Positions 1 to 7,582 of a stretch of DNA of 64,000 nucleotides are shown piece by piece. The stretch covers positions 4,737,001 through 4,801,000 of the forward strand of contig NZ_CP060704.1 in assembly GCF_014353015.1 (NCBI RefSeq), written 5' to 3'. Source of the stretch: Chitinimonas koreensis. GTDB lineage: Bacteria > Pseudomonadota > Gammaproteobacteria > Burkholderiales > Chitinimonadaceae. Made by a program: the position numbers and the translations under genes. How positions within the stretch are numbered: position 1 is the first letter of the stretch; every line of letters starts with the position of its first letter. The notes beneath the pieces are model-generated. The model saw only the letters and a list, made by a program, of their open reading frames with translations, had not been told where the DNA came from and ran no database searches.

Positions 1-1
1 G

Positions 2-832
2 GTGAAGCGCGACCAGTTCGCCGACGAGCGCGCGCGCCGGCTGGCCGAGCGCGAATTCAACCTGTCGTGGGGCGAATCGCCGCGCGACGACAACCGGGTG
101 GTCGCCGGCGTGGCGGCCAGCGACGCGACGCCGGGCTGGTCGATCGAGGAGGGACTGGCGCAGACGCTGGGCGTGCGGGTCGGCGACCGGATGACCTTCG
201 AGATCGGCGGCACGCCGTTCGACGCGCCGGTGGTGAGCCTGCGCAAGGTCGACTGGGATTCGTTCCGGGTCAATTTCTTCGTGGTCGGCAACCGCGCGCT
301 GCTCGAGGGCCAGCCGGCCAGCTACGTGACCAGCTTCCACCTGCCCGACGTGCGGGCGGGCTTCGCCAGCGCGCTGTCGCGCCAGTTCCCCAACCTCACG
401 GTGATCGACGTCTCGGTGATCCTGCGCGAGGTGCGCGGCGTGCTCGACCGGGTGCTCGGCGCGGTCGAGGTGGTGTTCCTGTTCAGCCTGGTCGCCGGCG
501 TGGCGGTGCTGTACGCGGCGACCCTGGCCACCCACGACGAGCGCAAGCGCGAGGCCGCCATCCTGCGCACGCTCGGCGCCACCGGACGGACGGTGCGCCA
601 GGCCGCCAGCGCCGAACTACTCTTGGTGGGCGGGCTGGCCGGCCTCTTGGCCGCCGCGGCGGCGCTCGGGCTCGGCTACGCGGCGGCGCGGCAGCTGTTC
701 GAACTGCCGGCCGAAGTCAGCTGGTGGCTGCTGCCGGCGGGCCTGGCGGCCGGCGCGCTGGCCGCGCGGCTGGCGGCGGCGCCGCTGCTGGCCCGGGTGC
801 TGAAGACCCCGCCCTTGCGCGCGCTGCGCTGA
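2..832 (+). CDS. FtsX-family ABC transporter permease, C-terminal part
   Basis: This is the 3' part of a permease gene whose start lies before the window, so the GTG at base 2 is probably internal. Three hydrophobic segments (about residues 151-172, 203-227 and 239-263 of the visible part) follow a soluble periplasmic-type domain. The C-terminal block with the charged HDERKREAAILRTLGA loop is typical of FtsX/MacB permeases, and the layout resembles the YbbP group of large permeases that pair with a small ATPase (YbbA). It would sit in the inner membrane and move a lipid, peptide or lipoprotein substrate. The substrate cannot be told from this fragment. The next gene starts 62 bases downstream on the same strand. 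Confidence 0.8.
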   Translation: MKRDQFADERARRLAEREFNLSWGESPRDDNRVVAGVAASDATPGWSIEEGLAQTLGVRVGDRMTFEIGGTPFDAPVVSLRKVDWDSFRVNFFVVGNRALLEGQPASYVTSFHLPDVRAGFASALSRQFPNLTVIDVSVILREVRGVLDRVLGAVEVVFLFSLVAGVAVLYAATLATHDERKREAAILRTLGATGRTVRQAASAELLLVGGLAGLLAAAAALGLGYAAARQLFELPAEVSWWLLPAGLAAGALAARLAAAPLLARVLKTPPLRALR

Positions 833-894
833 CATCCGATTCCAACCAGGGGGACGCGCCTGCCAGCGGGCCGGCCCCGAACCGGAGACGACCG

Positions 895-1428
895 ATGCCG
901 ACCTTTCGCCACCGCCTGCCGCCGCTGCTGGCCGCCGCCTTGTTGGGCAGCGCCCTGGCCGCCGGTGGCGGCGCCGGCGGCAAGGAGACGAACTACGGCG
1001 GCGGCTCGCGCGGCGAAGGCCGGGCCGGCGCCGACTGGACCCGCTCGCTGGCCGACCGCGACTTCCGCGACGCGGTCCAGCTGTCCGACTTCGGCGAATA
1101 CGCGCGCGCCGTTCCCTTGCTCGAGCGCTATGTGGCGCGCGTGCCCGGCGATCCCAACGGCGAGAGCCAGCTAGCCTACGCCTACCGCAAGAGCGGCCGG
1201 CTCGCCGACGCCTTCGCCCACTACGCGCGGGCGCTGGCGCTCGATCCGGCCCACCGCGGCGCCCGCGCCTATCTCGGCGAAGCCCATCTGCAGGTCGGCG
1301 ATCTGACCGCGGCCGAGGCGCAGTTGGCCGAGCTGGGCCAGCTGTGCTGGCTGCCGTGCGAGCAGTACGACGAACTCCGGCAGGCGATCGCCGATTACCG
1401 GAACCAACAGGCCGCGCCGACGCCATGA
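895..1428 (+). CDS. secreted tetratricopeptide-repeat protein
   Basis: A 177-residue protein with an N-terminal signal sequence (Arg/His start, then a leucine/alanine-rich core to about residue 24) and a glycine-rich linker. About two TPR units follow (roughly residues 62-130, containing the SGRLADAFAHYARALALDP-type helix pair) and a short tail with two cysteines (C-WLPC). TPR domains mediate protein-protein contacts, so this is probably a periplasmic scaffold or assembly partner. I chose the ATG at 895 because it opens the signal peptide; the open frame runs back to base 67 but that part is arginine-rich shadow sequence. It follows the permease in the same direction and may share its transcript. 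The specific partner is unknown. Confidence 0.75.
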   Translation: MPTFRHRLPPLLAAALLGSALAAGGGAGGKETNYGGGSRGEGRAGADWTRSLADRDFRDAVQLSDFGEYARAVPLLERYVARVPGDPNGESQLAYAYRKSGRLADAFAHYARALALDPAHRGARAYLGEAHLQVGDLTAAEAQLAELGQLCWLPCEQYDELRQAIADYRNQQAAPTP

Positions 1429-1490
1429 AGCCGGCCGGCACCACCCCGACCGCCGGCCCGATCCGGCGGCACCACCCGAGGAGAGTCCCC

Positions 1491-2252
1491 ATGCGCATTC
1501 CATTGGCCGCCCTGGTCGCGGCCCTGGCATTCGGCCAGGCCGGCGCCGTCACCACCATCCGCACCGCGGCGCAGACCGAATCGGAACCGAAATACCTGCC
1601 GGCCGAGGACGGCAAGGGCATCCGCGGCCTGTGCGTCGACCTCTACCGCGCGATCGAGCAGGCCGACCCGAACCTGCGCTTCGTCGGCGACCAGGCCGCG
1701 CTGCCGCTCAAGCGGCTCGAGACCATGGTCGAGCGCGGCGAGCTCGACGCCTTCTGCGGCCTGGTCCGCAATGCCGAGCGCGAGGCGCGCTTCGTCTACG
1801 CCGAGCCGGCGCTGTACAACGTCGCCTACCGGGTCGCGATCCGCGCCGACGACCGCGTCTCGGTCGCCGGCTGGGACGACGTGCGCAAGCTCGGCGCCGA
1901 CGGCATCCTGCTGGTCAACCAGGGCAGCGGCGCGGTCAAGCGGCTGGAGGAATTCGGCGGGCTGAAGATCGACGCCGGCGGCCGCACCACCGGCGAGAAC
2001 CTCAGCAAGCTGCTGGCCGGCCGCGGCCGCTTCTACTACTACCGCACGCCGGGCCTCAAGGGCGAAATCCGCCGCGCCGGCCTCGCCGACAAGATCCGCA
2101 TCCTGCCGGCGACGCTCGACGTCACGCCGTTCTATCTGCTGTTCAACAAGGCGGTGCCGCGCGCCACCGTCGAGGCGGTCAACCGCGCGCTGGCGCAGTT
2201 GCAGGCGCGCGGAGAGCTGGCGCGGATACTCGATCGCTGGGACGACGAGTAG
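1491..2252 (+). CDS. periplasmic solute-binding protein, family 3
   Basis: A 253-residue protein with a cleavable signal peptide (about residues 1-19) and the two-lobed fold of family 3 extracellular solute-binding proteins (polar amino acid type). Signs of the family are the early CVDLYRAIEQADP stretch, the central LDAFCGLVRNAERE segment (the DG/D-x-C-G hinge region) and a C-terminal helix ending LARILDRWDDE. A strong ribosome site (GAGGAGAG) lies about 7 bases before the ATG. No permease or ATPase gene is adjacent, so it may be an orphan receptor or serve a transporter elsewhere. The ligand cannot be predicted, although amino-acid-like compounds are usual for the family. Confidence 0.8.
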   Translation: MRIPLAALVAALAFGQAGAVTTIRTAAQTESEPKYLPAEDGKGIRGLCVDLYRAIEQADPNLRFVGDQAALPLKRLETMVERGELDAFCGLVRNAEREARFVYAEPALYNVAYRVAIRADDRVSVAGWDDVRKLGADGILLVNQGSGAVKRLEEFGGLKIDAGGRTTGENLSKLLAGRGRFYYYRTPGLKGEIRRAGLADKIRILPATLDVTPFYLLFNKAVPRATVEAVNRALAQLQARGELARILDRWDDE

Positions 2253-2291
2253 CCGGGCGGCACACGCCATCAGGTCAGACAAACCGGGGTC

Positions 2292-2361
2292 GCAGGAGCG
2301 GCTTCAGCCGCGAATCGCCGGCGAGGCCGCTGCGACCATTCGCGGCAGAAGCCGCTCATGC
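2292..2361 (+). repeat. REP-like inverted repeat, family E copy 1
   Basis: The left arm reads GCAGGAGCGGCTTCAGCCGC and the right arm is a slightly degraded reverse complement (ATTCGCGGCAGAAGCCGCTC). The arms are separated by about 22 bases, in the gap between two convergent genes. Four other copies lie at 11884, 46902, 57205 and 61851. This type of palindrome is known from pseudomonads and xanthomonads as REP elements mobilised by RAYT transposases. Confidence 0.85.
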
Positions 2362-2372
2362 GGTGAGCTTTC

Positions 2373-2395
2373 GTAGGTCGGGCTTTACGCCCGAC
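2373..2395 (+). repeat. short palindrome, family F (GTAGGTCGGGCTTTACGCCCGAC)
   Basis: A hairpin GTCGGGC-TTTAC-GCCCGAC preceded by GTAG. The same unit with a complete second arm lies at 11831-11861, and related units lie at 3583-3648 and 44424-44488. It directly follows the family E copy at 2292, the same pairing seen at 11831/11884. Confidence 0.75.
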
Positions 2396-2512
2396 GCCGC
2401 CGCCGATAAAGATCGCGATCGGGCACAAAGCCCATACAGGCCGGCCCGATCTGTTCCACCCGATGAGCCGGCGGCTGCCGCCGCAACGGCCGCTGCCATC
2501 GCCCCGGCGGCA

Positions 2513-3031
2513 CTACGGCCGCCGCGCCTCGTACCGCAACTCCGCCAGCCCATCCCGATCCACGCCCTCGCCGCAGAGGACGAAGCCGAGCCGCAGCAGC
2601 AGCGCGATCGACGCCGCATTGGCCGGATCGACGGTGGCCAGCACGCGCGCCAGCTCGCTCTCGCGCCAGGCCCAGTCCAGCATGCCGCGCACCAGCTCGG
2701 TCGCGTAGCCGCGGCCCCAGCGGTCGGGCGCCAGCGCATAGATGATCTCGGCCTCGTCCTCGCCCGGCGTGTCCTCGCTGCGGATCAGGCCGGCCCAGCC
2801 GATCGGCCGGCCGCCGGCGCGCTCGACCACCGCATGGGTGCCGAAACCCCAGCGCGCGATGTTCTGGTTGGCGCGCTCGATCCAGACCGCGGTGCGGGCG
2901 CGGTCGAGCACGCTACCGTCGCCGACCCAGCGCATCACCGCCGCATCGGCGGTCAACGCGGCGAAGTCGTCGAGGTCTTCCGCGCGCCAGGCGCGCAATT
3001 GCAACCGTTCAGTTCCCAGCCAGCTTGCCAT
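2513..3031 (-). CDS. GNAT family N-acetyltransferase
   Basis: A 172-residue protein with the RimJ/RimL-like GNAT layout. It has an N-terminal GTERLQLRAWRAEDL motif, the central IIYALAPDRWGRGYATE segment holding the acetyl-CoA pyrophosphate-binding R-G-x-G-Y-A loop (motif A), and the C-terminal NAASIALLLRLGF motif B helix. Such enzymes transfer an acetyl group from acetyl-CoA to an amino group of a protein terminus or small molecule. The substrate cannot be deduced. I place the start at 3031 (MASWLG), where homology-like sequence begins; the frame extends to 3115 but that would reach into the promoter of the divergent gene at 3099. No operon partner. Confidence 0.85.
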   Translation of the reverse strand: MASWLGTERLQLRAWRAEDLDDFAALTADAAVMRWVGDGSVLDRARTAVWIERANQNIARWGFGTHAVVERAGGRPIGWAGLIRSEDTPGEDEAEIIYALAPDRWGRGYATELVRGMLDWAWRESELARVLATVDPANAASIALLLRLGFVLCGEGVDRDGLAELRYEARRP

Positions 3032-3098
3032 TGTTAAGGTGGTCCGCGTGTTCCCGTAAGGCCGGGCGACCGGCCGATTTTCCGACAAGGAGTCGAAC

Positions 3099-3554
3099 AT
3101 GCCTACCTTCAGCAAAACGCTCGTTTCCAGCCTGGCCAGCGCCTCGCTGCTGGCCGGCCTGATGGCCCTGAGCCCGGCCGCGCTGGCCGACCGCGATCAC
3201 GAGCGCGACCGCCACCACGAGCGCCACGACCGCCGCGACGATCGCCATGACCGCCACGACAACCGCTACGACCGCATGCACCGGCCGGATCGCGTGGTGG
3301 TGGTGAAGCGGCCGCCGCGCGGCCACCGGGTGGTCGAGTACCACGGCGACCGCTACTACTACGGCGGCGGCCGCTGGTACCGGCCGCAGGGTCCGGACTA
3401 CGTGGTGGTGCGGCCGCCGATCGGCATCACCCTCTCCTTCCTGCCGACCGGCTACGTGCAGCGCAGCTGGCGCGGCACCCGCTACTACGTGCACGACAAC
3501 GTCTACTACCGGCGTGCAGGCCGCAGCTACGTGGTGGTGGAGCGGCCCTGGTAA
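3099..3554 (+). CDS. secreted DUF6515-like protein, His/Arg/Asp-rich linker
   Basis: A 151-residue secreted protein. It has a signal peptide (about residues 1-30, ending AALA), then a very polar RDHERDRHHERHD-type segment (about 32-65), then a Tyr/Val-rich domain (about 70-151) with VVRPPIGITLSFLPTGY, GTRYYVHDNVYYRR and a terminal YVVVERPW. This C-terminal domain matches what I know as DUF6515 and recurs almost unchanged inside the protein encoded at 4459. The His/Asp-rich linker could bind metal ions, which is inference. An AAGGAG site lies about 8 bases before the ATG. Function unknown; the protein is likely periplasmic or cell-surface associated. Confidence 0.75.
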   Translation: MPTFSKTLVSSLASASLLAGLMALSPAALADRDHERDRHHERHDRRDDRHDRHDNRYDRMHRPDRVVVVKRPPRGHRVVEYHGDRYYYGGGRWYRPQGPDYVVVRPPIGITLSFLPTGYVQRSWRGTRYYVHDNVYYRRAGRSYVVVERPW

Positions 3555-3582
3555 GCGGTCGCGCCGGAGCCCCTTCATGGCG

Positions 3583-3648
3583 GTAGGTCGGACTTCATTC
3601 CGACGGCGATCTCGCTCGGCGACGCCGTCGGCATGAAGTCCGACCTAC
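3583..3648 (+). repeat. inverted repeat, family F copy 2
   Basis: The left arm GTAGGTCGGACTTCATTCCG and the right arm GCATGAAGTCCGACCTAC form a nearly perfect stem of about 25 bp with a short loop. The element starts 29 bases after the stop at 3554, a position suited to a transcription terminator or REP-type element. A close relative lies at 44424-44488. Confidence 0.8.
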
Positions 3649-3846
3649 GATCTACCGCAGCCGGTTGAGCAGCGCGGATGATCCCGTCCATGGATACTGG
3701 TGGTACGCGGCGGTTTACAGCCTTTTACATCTGCGCGGCAGCGGACAAAGCCGAGCAACGCCCCGGTGCTAGGCTGTGTCGGTAGCCAGCGCCGGGACCG
3801 ACGGACGACTGGTGCCCCCTCCCCTTCCGGATCGACGTACACGACC

Positions 3847-4425
3847 ATGCCTACCCTACCGCTTCGCCCCATCGGCCGGCTGCTGCTGGCCGTTTCGATC
3901 GCTACCGCGCTGGCCGCCTGCGCCACGCCGCGACGCCAGTACCGCATGACGCAGCCGCCGGCCGAACGGCCGGCGCCGGTGTCGAGCAAGGTCTACTTCT
4001 ATCCGGAGCGCGGTCAGAGCGCCGAGCAGCAGGACCGCGACCGCTACGAATGCAATGCCTGGGCCGTGAAGGAAAGCGGTTTCGATCCGAGCCTGCCGCC
4101 GCGGCCGGGCATGCGCCGCCGCGTCGCGGTGGTACCGGCGCCGGAACCGGGCCGCGACACGGCGGTCGGTGCGGTGACCGGCGCCATGATCGGCGCGGTG
4201 GCGGCCGATCGCCACCATTCGGCCGAGGGTGCGGCGGTGGGCGCACTGGCCGGCGCGGTGCTCGGCGCGATCTCGGACCAGCAGCGGCAGGACGCCGCCG
4301 ACGCGGCGCTCAGCGCGGCCGAGGCGCGGCAGCAGCGCAGCGAGGCGCTCGAACGGGGTAGCGTCGAATCATATCGGCGGGCGATGAGCGCCTGCCTCGG
4401 CGGCCGTGGCTACACGGTCCGCTAG
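3847..4425 (+). CDS. glycine-zipper lipoprotein with C-terminal DRYEC domain
   Basis: A 192-residue lipoprotein with signal peptide and lipobox L-A-A-C (Cys25 would be lipidated). The first domain (about 40-75) contains FYPERGQS and DRYECNAWAVKESGFDP. A glycine zipper with repeated G-x3-G (about 105-140, GAVTGAMIGAV and GALAGAVLGAI) can insert into or span a membrane. A short tail YRRAMSACLGGRGYTVR ends the protein. The DRYEC and YRRA...ACL...GYTVR parts are repeated in the next gene (4459). The ATG at 3847 is chosen because it opens the signal peptide; the frame runs back to 3700. Probably an outer-membrane lipoprotein; cellular role unknown. Confidence 0.75.
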   Translation: MPTLPLRPIGRLLLAVSIATALAACATPRRQYRMTQPPAERPAPVSSKVYFYPERGQSAEQQDRDRYECNAWAVKESGFDPSLPPRPGMRRRVAVVPAPEPGRDTAVGAVTGAMIGAVAADRHHSAEGAAVGALAGAVLGAISDQQRQDAADAALSAAEARQQRSEALERGSVESYRRAMSACLGGRGYTVR

Positions 4426-4458
4426 CCGGGCGGCGATGCCGTCCTCCAAGGAGCAGTC

Positions 4459-5301
4459 ATGAACACTGGATTACGCCGGGCCGTCCTGTTCGGCCTCGCA
4501 TTGAGCACCTTCGGCCTCGCCGCTGCGCCTGCCCTGGCCGAGCCGACCGACGAGCATTTCCGCCGGAACCAGGACCGCTACGACCGCGCCAAGCCGGACC
4601 GGCCGCAGCCGACCCAGCCGGAGACGCGGCCGCCCGAACGGCCCAGCCAGCCGGAGCGGCCCGATCGTCCGACGCCGCCGGGCGGCAACACCCAACCGGT
4701 GCCGGGCCGGCCCCAGCCCTGGCGCGATCCGCCGGCGCAGCCGCGGCCGCCGCAGGTGATCAGCCCCGGCTACGATCCCGGCCGCCACTACTACCCCGGC
4801 CACCACTACCGTCCGCGCCCGCACTACGTGGTGCGGCCGAGCTTCGGCACGCGAATCACCATCCTGCCGCCCGGCTACCGCACGCTGTGGTACGGCGGCC
4901 TGACCTACTACGTGGTCGACGACATCTACTATCGGCGCGAGCCCAATGGCTACGTGGTGGTCGAGCGGCCCGACTACGACGACCGCGAAATGGCGGTGAG
5001 CGGCAGCCCGGACGAAGAAGAGCTGTTCGTCTACCCCAACCGCAACCAGGACGAGAAGCAGCAGGCACTGGACCGCTACGAATGCCATCGCTGGGCGGTG
5101 AAGCAGACCGGCTACGACCCGACCGAACCGATGGGCGGCGTCGAGGCATCCGAAGCCTGGCAGAAGCGCGCCGATTATCGGCGGGCGCAGGGGGCTTGCC
5201 TCGAGGGCGGGGGTATACGGTGCGCTGAGGCGCGGAGCCTGAATGTCCTCGATCGCCCCCTGCGAGATGACCGAGGAGGCGAGCTAGATCGCTCTCCGTA
5301 G
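4459..5301 (+). CDS. secreted DUF6515-like/DRYEC-domain fusion protein, C-terminus probably frameshifted
   Basis: The protein has a signal peptide (about 1-27), a Pro/Arg-rich linker (about 35-110), a DUF6515-like domain (about 120-175, with RPSFGTRITILPPGY and YVVVERPDY) as in the 3099 gene, then the FVYPNRNQ...DRYECHRWAVKQTGYDP module and YRRAQGACLEG of the 3847 gene. It is effectively a fusion of both neighbours. As read, the frame then continues for about 27 unrelated residues to 5301. One extra base in the G run at 5209-5213 would give ...GYTVR and a stop at 5228, exactly matching the neighbour's end, so one base appears to be missing. The repaired length is about 256 residues. A GGAG site precedes the ATG. 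Confidence 0.75.
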   Translation: MNTGLRRAVLFGLALSTFGLAAAPALAEPTDEHFRRNQDRYDRAKPDRPQPTQPETRPPERPSQPERPDRPTPPGGNTQPVPGRPQPWRDPPAQPRPPQVISPGYDPGRHYYPGHHYRPRPHYVVRPSFGTRITILPPGYRTLWYGGLTYYVVDDIYYRREPNGYVVVERPDYDDREMAVSGSPDEEELFVYPNRNQDEKQQALDRYECHRWAVKQTGYDPTEPMGGVEASEAWQKRADYRRAQGACLEGGGIRCAEARSLNVLDRPLRDDRGGELDRSP

Positions 5302-5713
5302 AACCAGCCCTCACCCCCACCCCTCTCCCGCGCGCGGGAGAGGGGCTATTTACGCCAGCTCGATCGCCAATCCGCTGAGCAACGAATTAGCGGCGCTCCC
5401 TCACCCCAACCCCTCTCCCGGAGGGGAGGGGCTAAAACCGGTACCTTCACCAGCAGCATCGGCTCGTTGCTAGCTGACGCTCATCATCATGCGAACGAGC
5501 GTCAGCGAGGCTCCCTCGCGGCGGCGACTGCCGAAGTTCTTGGCGAGCTTGCGAGCCTAGAACTCGTGCGTGTCGGAACGACTGGCGGGGAGGCGGGGGA
5601 ATCAGGGGTGAGCCGCTGCACGGGGCTCACCAAAGACCAACGCCCGGCTCCGCCGGGCGCTGCGCTACACATTCAGCCATCTCGGCAGCCCGCAAGCCGC
5701 ACAAGGCTCACGA
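5302..5713. other. intergenic region with hairpins and a family G repeat
   Basis: No gene is supported here. Two GC hairpins of the type CCCCTCTCCCGCGCGCGGGAGAGGGG lie near 5320-5346 and 5409-5432, between convergent genes, and probably act as terminators. They are followed by the composite repeat listed at 5492-5661. A 96-codon open frame at 5467 has no ribosome site and overlaps the repeat. Confidence 0.6.
5492..5661 (-). repeat. composite intergenic repeat, family G copy 1
   Basis: Read on the minus strand it contains a CGCCCGGC-nnn-GCCGGGCG hairpin (5641-5659), then about 100 less conserved bases including CCCTGATTCCCCCGCC, and ends with a CGCCGCCGCGAGGGAGCCTC block next to CGCTCGTTCG. 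The same order of blocks occurs at 40661-40783, 57361-57461 and 61686-61800. Confidence 0.65.
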
Positions 5714-6472
5714 TCACACGAACATCCCGCCCGAAGCCTCGATCCGCTGCGCATTGACCCAGCGATTGTCGTCCGACAGCAGCGCGGCCACCACGCCGCC
5801 GATGTCGTCCGGCAGGCCGACCCGGCCCAGCGCGGTCTGCGAGGCGATGAAGGCGTTGATCTCGGCGTTGTCGCGCACCGCGCCGCCGCCGAAGTCGGTC
5901 TCGATCGCGCCGGGCGCCACGGTGTTGACCGCGATGCCGCGCGGGCCGAGCTCCTTGGCCAGGTAGCGGGTCAGCACCTCGACCGCGCCCTTCATCGCCG
6001 CGTAGGCCGCATAGCCCGGCAGCGCGAAGCGGGTCAGCCCGGTCGAGACGTTGACGATGCGGCCGCCGTCGGCGATTAGCGGCAGCAGCGCCTGGGTCAG
6101 GAAGAACACGCCGCGGAAGTGGATGTTCACCAGTTGGTCGAACTGCGCCTCGCTGGTCTCGGCGAACGGCGCGTGCACGCCGACGCCGGCGTTGTTGACC
6201 AGGAAGTCGAAGCGCTCGCGCTGCCAGTGGGTATGCAGCGCCACCTTCACCGCCGCCGCGAACGGGCCGTGGCTGGTGGGATCGGAGAGGTCCAGCTGCA
6301 AGGCCAGCGCGCGGCCGCCGAGCTTTTCGATCTCGGCTACCACCGCGGCGGCCTCGTCCTTGCGGCTGCGGTAGCTGAGGATCACGTCGATGCCGCGGGC
6401 GGCGAGCTTGAGTGCGGCATTGCGGCCCAGGCCACGGCTGCCGCCGGTCACGATGGCGATCTGCTTGTTCAT
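5714..6472 (-). CDS. SDR family oxidoreductase
   Basis: A 252-residue classical short-chain dehydrogenase/reductase. The nucleotide-binding glycine motif TGGSRGLG lies at about residues 8-15, NNAGVG at about 90, catalytic Ser in NVSTG, and the Tyr-x3-Lys pair in YAAMK (about 153-157). Arg-rich SYRSRKDE after the second strand suggests NADP(H) preference. It reduces or oxidises an unknown carbonyl/alcohol substrate in the cytoplasm. I chose the ATG at 6472 (MNKQ) because a GGAG site lies 7 bases before it; an upstream ATG at 6484 lacks one. It diverges from the LysR gene at 6613, which probably controls it. Confidence 0.88.
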   Translation of the reverse strand: MNKQIAIVTGGSRGLGRNAALKLAARGIDVILSYRSRKDEAAAVVAEIEKLGGRALALQLDLSDPTSHGPFAAAVKVALHTHWQRERFDFLVNNAGVGVHAPFAETSEAQFDQLVNIHFRGVFFLTQALLPLIADGGRIVNVSTGLTRFALPGYAAYAAMKGAVEVLTRYLAKELGPRGIAVNTVAPGAIETDFGGGAVRDNAEINAFIASQTALGRVGLPDDIGGVVAALLSDDNRWVNAQRIEASGGMFV

Positions 6473-6570
6473 GTTCGGCTCCATTCAATCGGTCGGTTCG
6501 GAGGGATGCCCGAAACGTGAACGCAGCTTATTGCCGCCAGCAGAACCAATAAACCGGCCAAATCCGATTA

Positions 6571-6595
6571 GACTGTCTCAAGTTCGCGAACAGTC
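6571..6595. promoter_or_regulatory. candidate LysR-type operator between divergent SDR and LysR genes
   Basis: Inverted repeat GACTGT-N13-ACAGTC, with a perfect inner palindrome GTTCGCGAAC at 6582-6591. It lies 18 bases before the LysR start (6613) and 99 bases before the SDR start. The spacing and location fit autoregulation plus control of the divergent target; binding itself is inference. Confidence 0.5.
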
Positions 6596-6612
6596 ATCAG
6601 GGGAGACGAGGC

Positions 6613-7518
6613 ATGGACCAGCTCGATGCGATGCAGATCTATGTGCGGGTGGCCGAGCTATCGAGCTTCACCCAGGCGGCCGAGAGCATGGGCCTGCCCA
6701 AGGCCAGCATCTCGTCGGCGGTGCAGCAGCTCGAAAGCCAGCTCGGCACCCGGCTCCTGCACCGCACCACCCGCAAGGTGCAGATGACGCAGGACGGCCA
6801 GGCCTTCTACGAGCGCAGCAAGGATCTGCTGGCCGACATGGACGAGCTGCAGACCATGTTCCTGGCCGGCCAGGCCGACCTGACCGGCCGGTTGCGCGTC
6901 GACATGCCCAACGGCATCGCCCAGCACATCGTGATGCCGCAGCTGCCGGCCTTCCTCGCCGCGCACCCCAAGCTCGAGGTCGAGCTCGGCAGCACCGACC
7001 GCCGGGTCGACCTGGTGCGCGAAGGCTTCGACTGCGTGCTGCGGGTCGGCACGCTGGCCGATTCGAGCCTGATCGCGCGGCCGCTCGGCCATTTCCGCCT
7101 GCTCAACTGCGCCAGCCGCGACTACCTGAGCCGACGCGGCACCCCCAGGCGGTTGGAGGACCTGGTGGCGCATTCGCTGATCCACTACGTCCCCGTCCTC
7201 GGCGCGCGCTCGGCCGGCTTCGAATACCTCGACCCGGCCAGCGGCGAGACGCGCTTCCTCGCCATGGCCGGCGCGGTCACCGTCAACAATTCCGACGCCT
7301 ACATGGCCGGCTGCCTGGCCGGCCTGGGCCTGATCCAGGTGCCCGAGGTCGGCGTGGGCAAGCACCTGGCCAGCGGCCAACTGGTCGAGGTGCTGCCCGA
7401 CTGGCGCGCCGCGCCGATGCCGGTCTCGCTGCTGTACGCCAACCGCCGCCAGCTGCCGCGCCGGGTCCAGGCCTTCATGGCCTGGATCGCCGAGGTGATG
7501 CAGCCGCACCTGGCCTGA
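6613..7518 (+). CDS. LysR family transcriptional regulator
   Basis: A 301-residue LysR regulator. Residues 1-60 form the winged helix-turn-helix (FTQAAESMGLPKASISSAVQQLE, then GTRLLHRTTRKVQMTQDG), followed by a linker helix and the two-lobed effector domain (about 90-295). The start is supported by the GGGGAGA site about 6 bases before the ATG. The sequence is closest in style to the small-molecule/oxidoreductase-associated LysR proteins that sit opposite SDR or NAD(P)H reductase genes. It likely controls the divergent SDR gene at 5714-6472 from the palindrome at 6571-6595. The effector is unknown. Confidence 0.9.
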   Translation: MDQLDAMQIYVRVAELSSFTQAAESMGLPKASISSAVQQLESQLGTRLLHRTTRKVQMTQDGQAFYERSKDLLADMDELQTMFLAGQADLTGRLRVDMPNGIAQHIVMPQLPAFLAAHPKLEVELGSTDRRVDLVREGFDCVLRVGTLADSSLIARPLGHFRLLNCASRDYLSRRGTPRRLEDLVAHSLIHYVPVLGARSAGFEYLDPASGETRFLAMAGAVTVNNSDAYMAGCLAGLGLIQVPEVGVGKHLASGQLVEVLPDWRAAPMPVSLLYANRRQLPRRVQAFMAWIAEVMQPHLA

Positions 7519-7536
7519 GCGGACCGGCCCAAGCAA

Positions 7537-7560
7537 AACGGCCGGCATGCGCCGGCCGTT
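7537..7560. terminator. bidirectional terminator between LysR and S9 peptidase genes
   Basis: A perfect 10-bp stem AACGGCCGGC-ATGC-GCCGGCCGTT between two convergent genes. On the minus strand the stem runs into TTTT (7535-7538), serving the peptidase gene; on the plus strand the T tract is weak. Confidence 0.75.
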
Positions 7561-7582
7561 CCGTTCGTCGGTCGAAACCGGA

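Noticed and set aside
5467..5757. 96-codon open frame between convergent genes
   Set aside because: It lies in a family G repeat and has no ribosome site or recognisable sequence.
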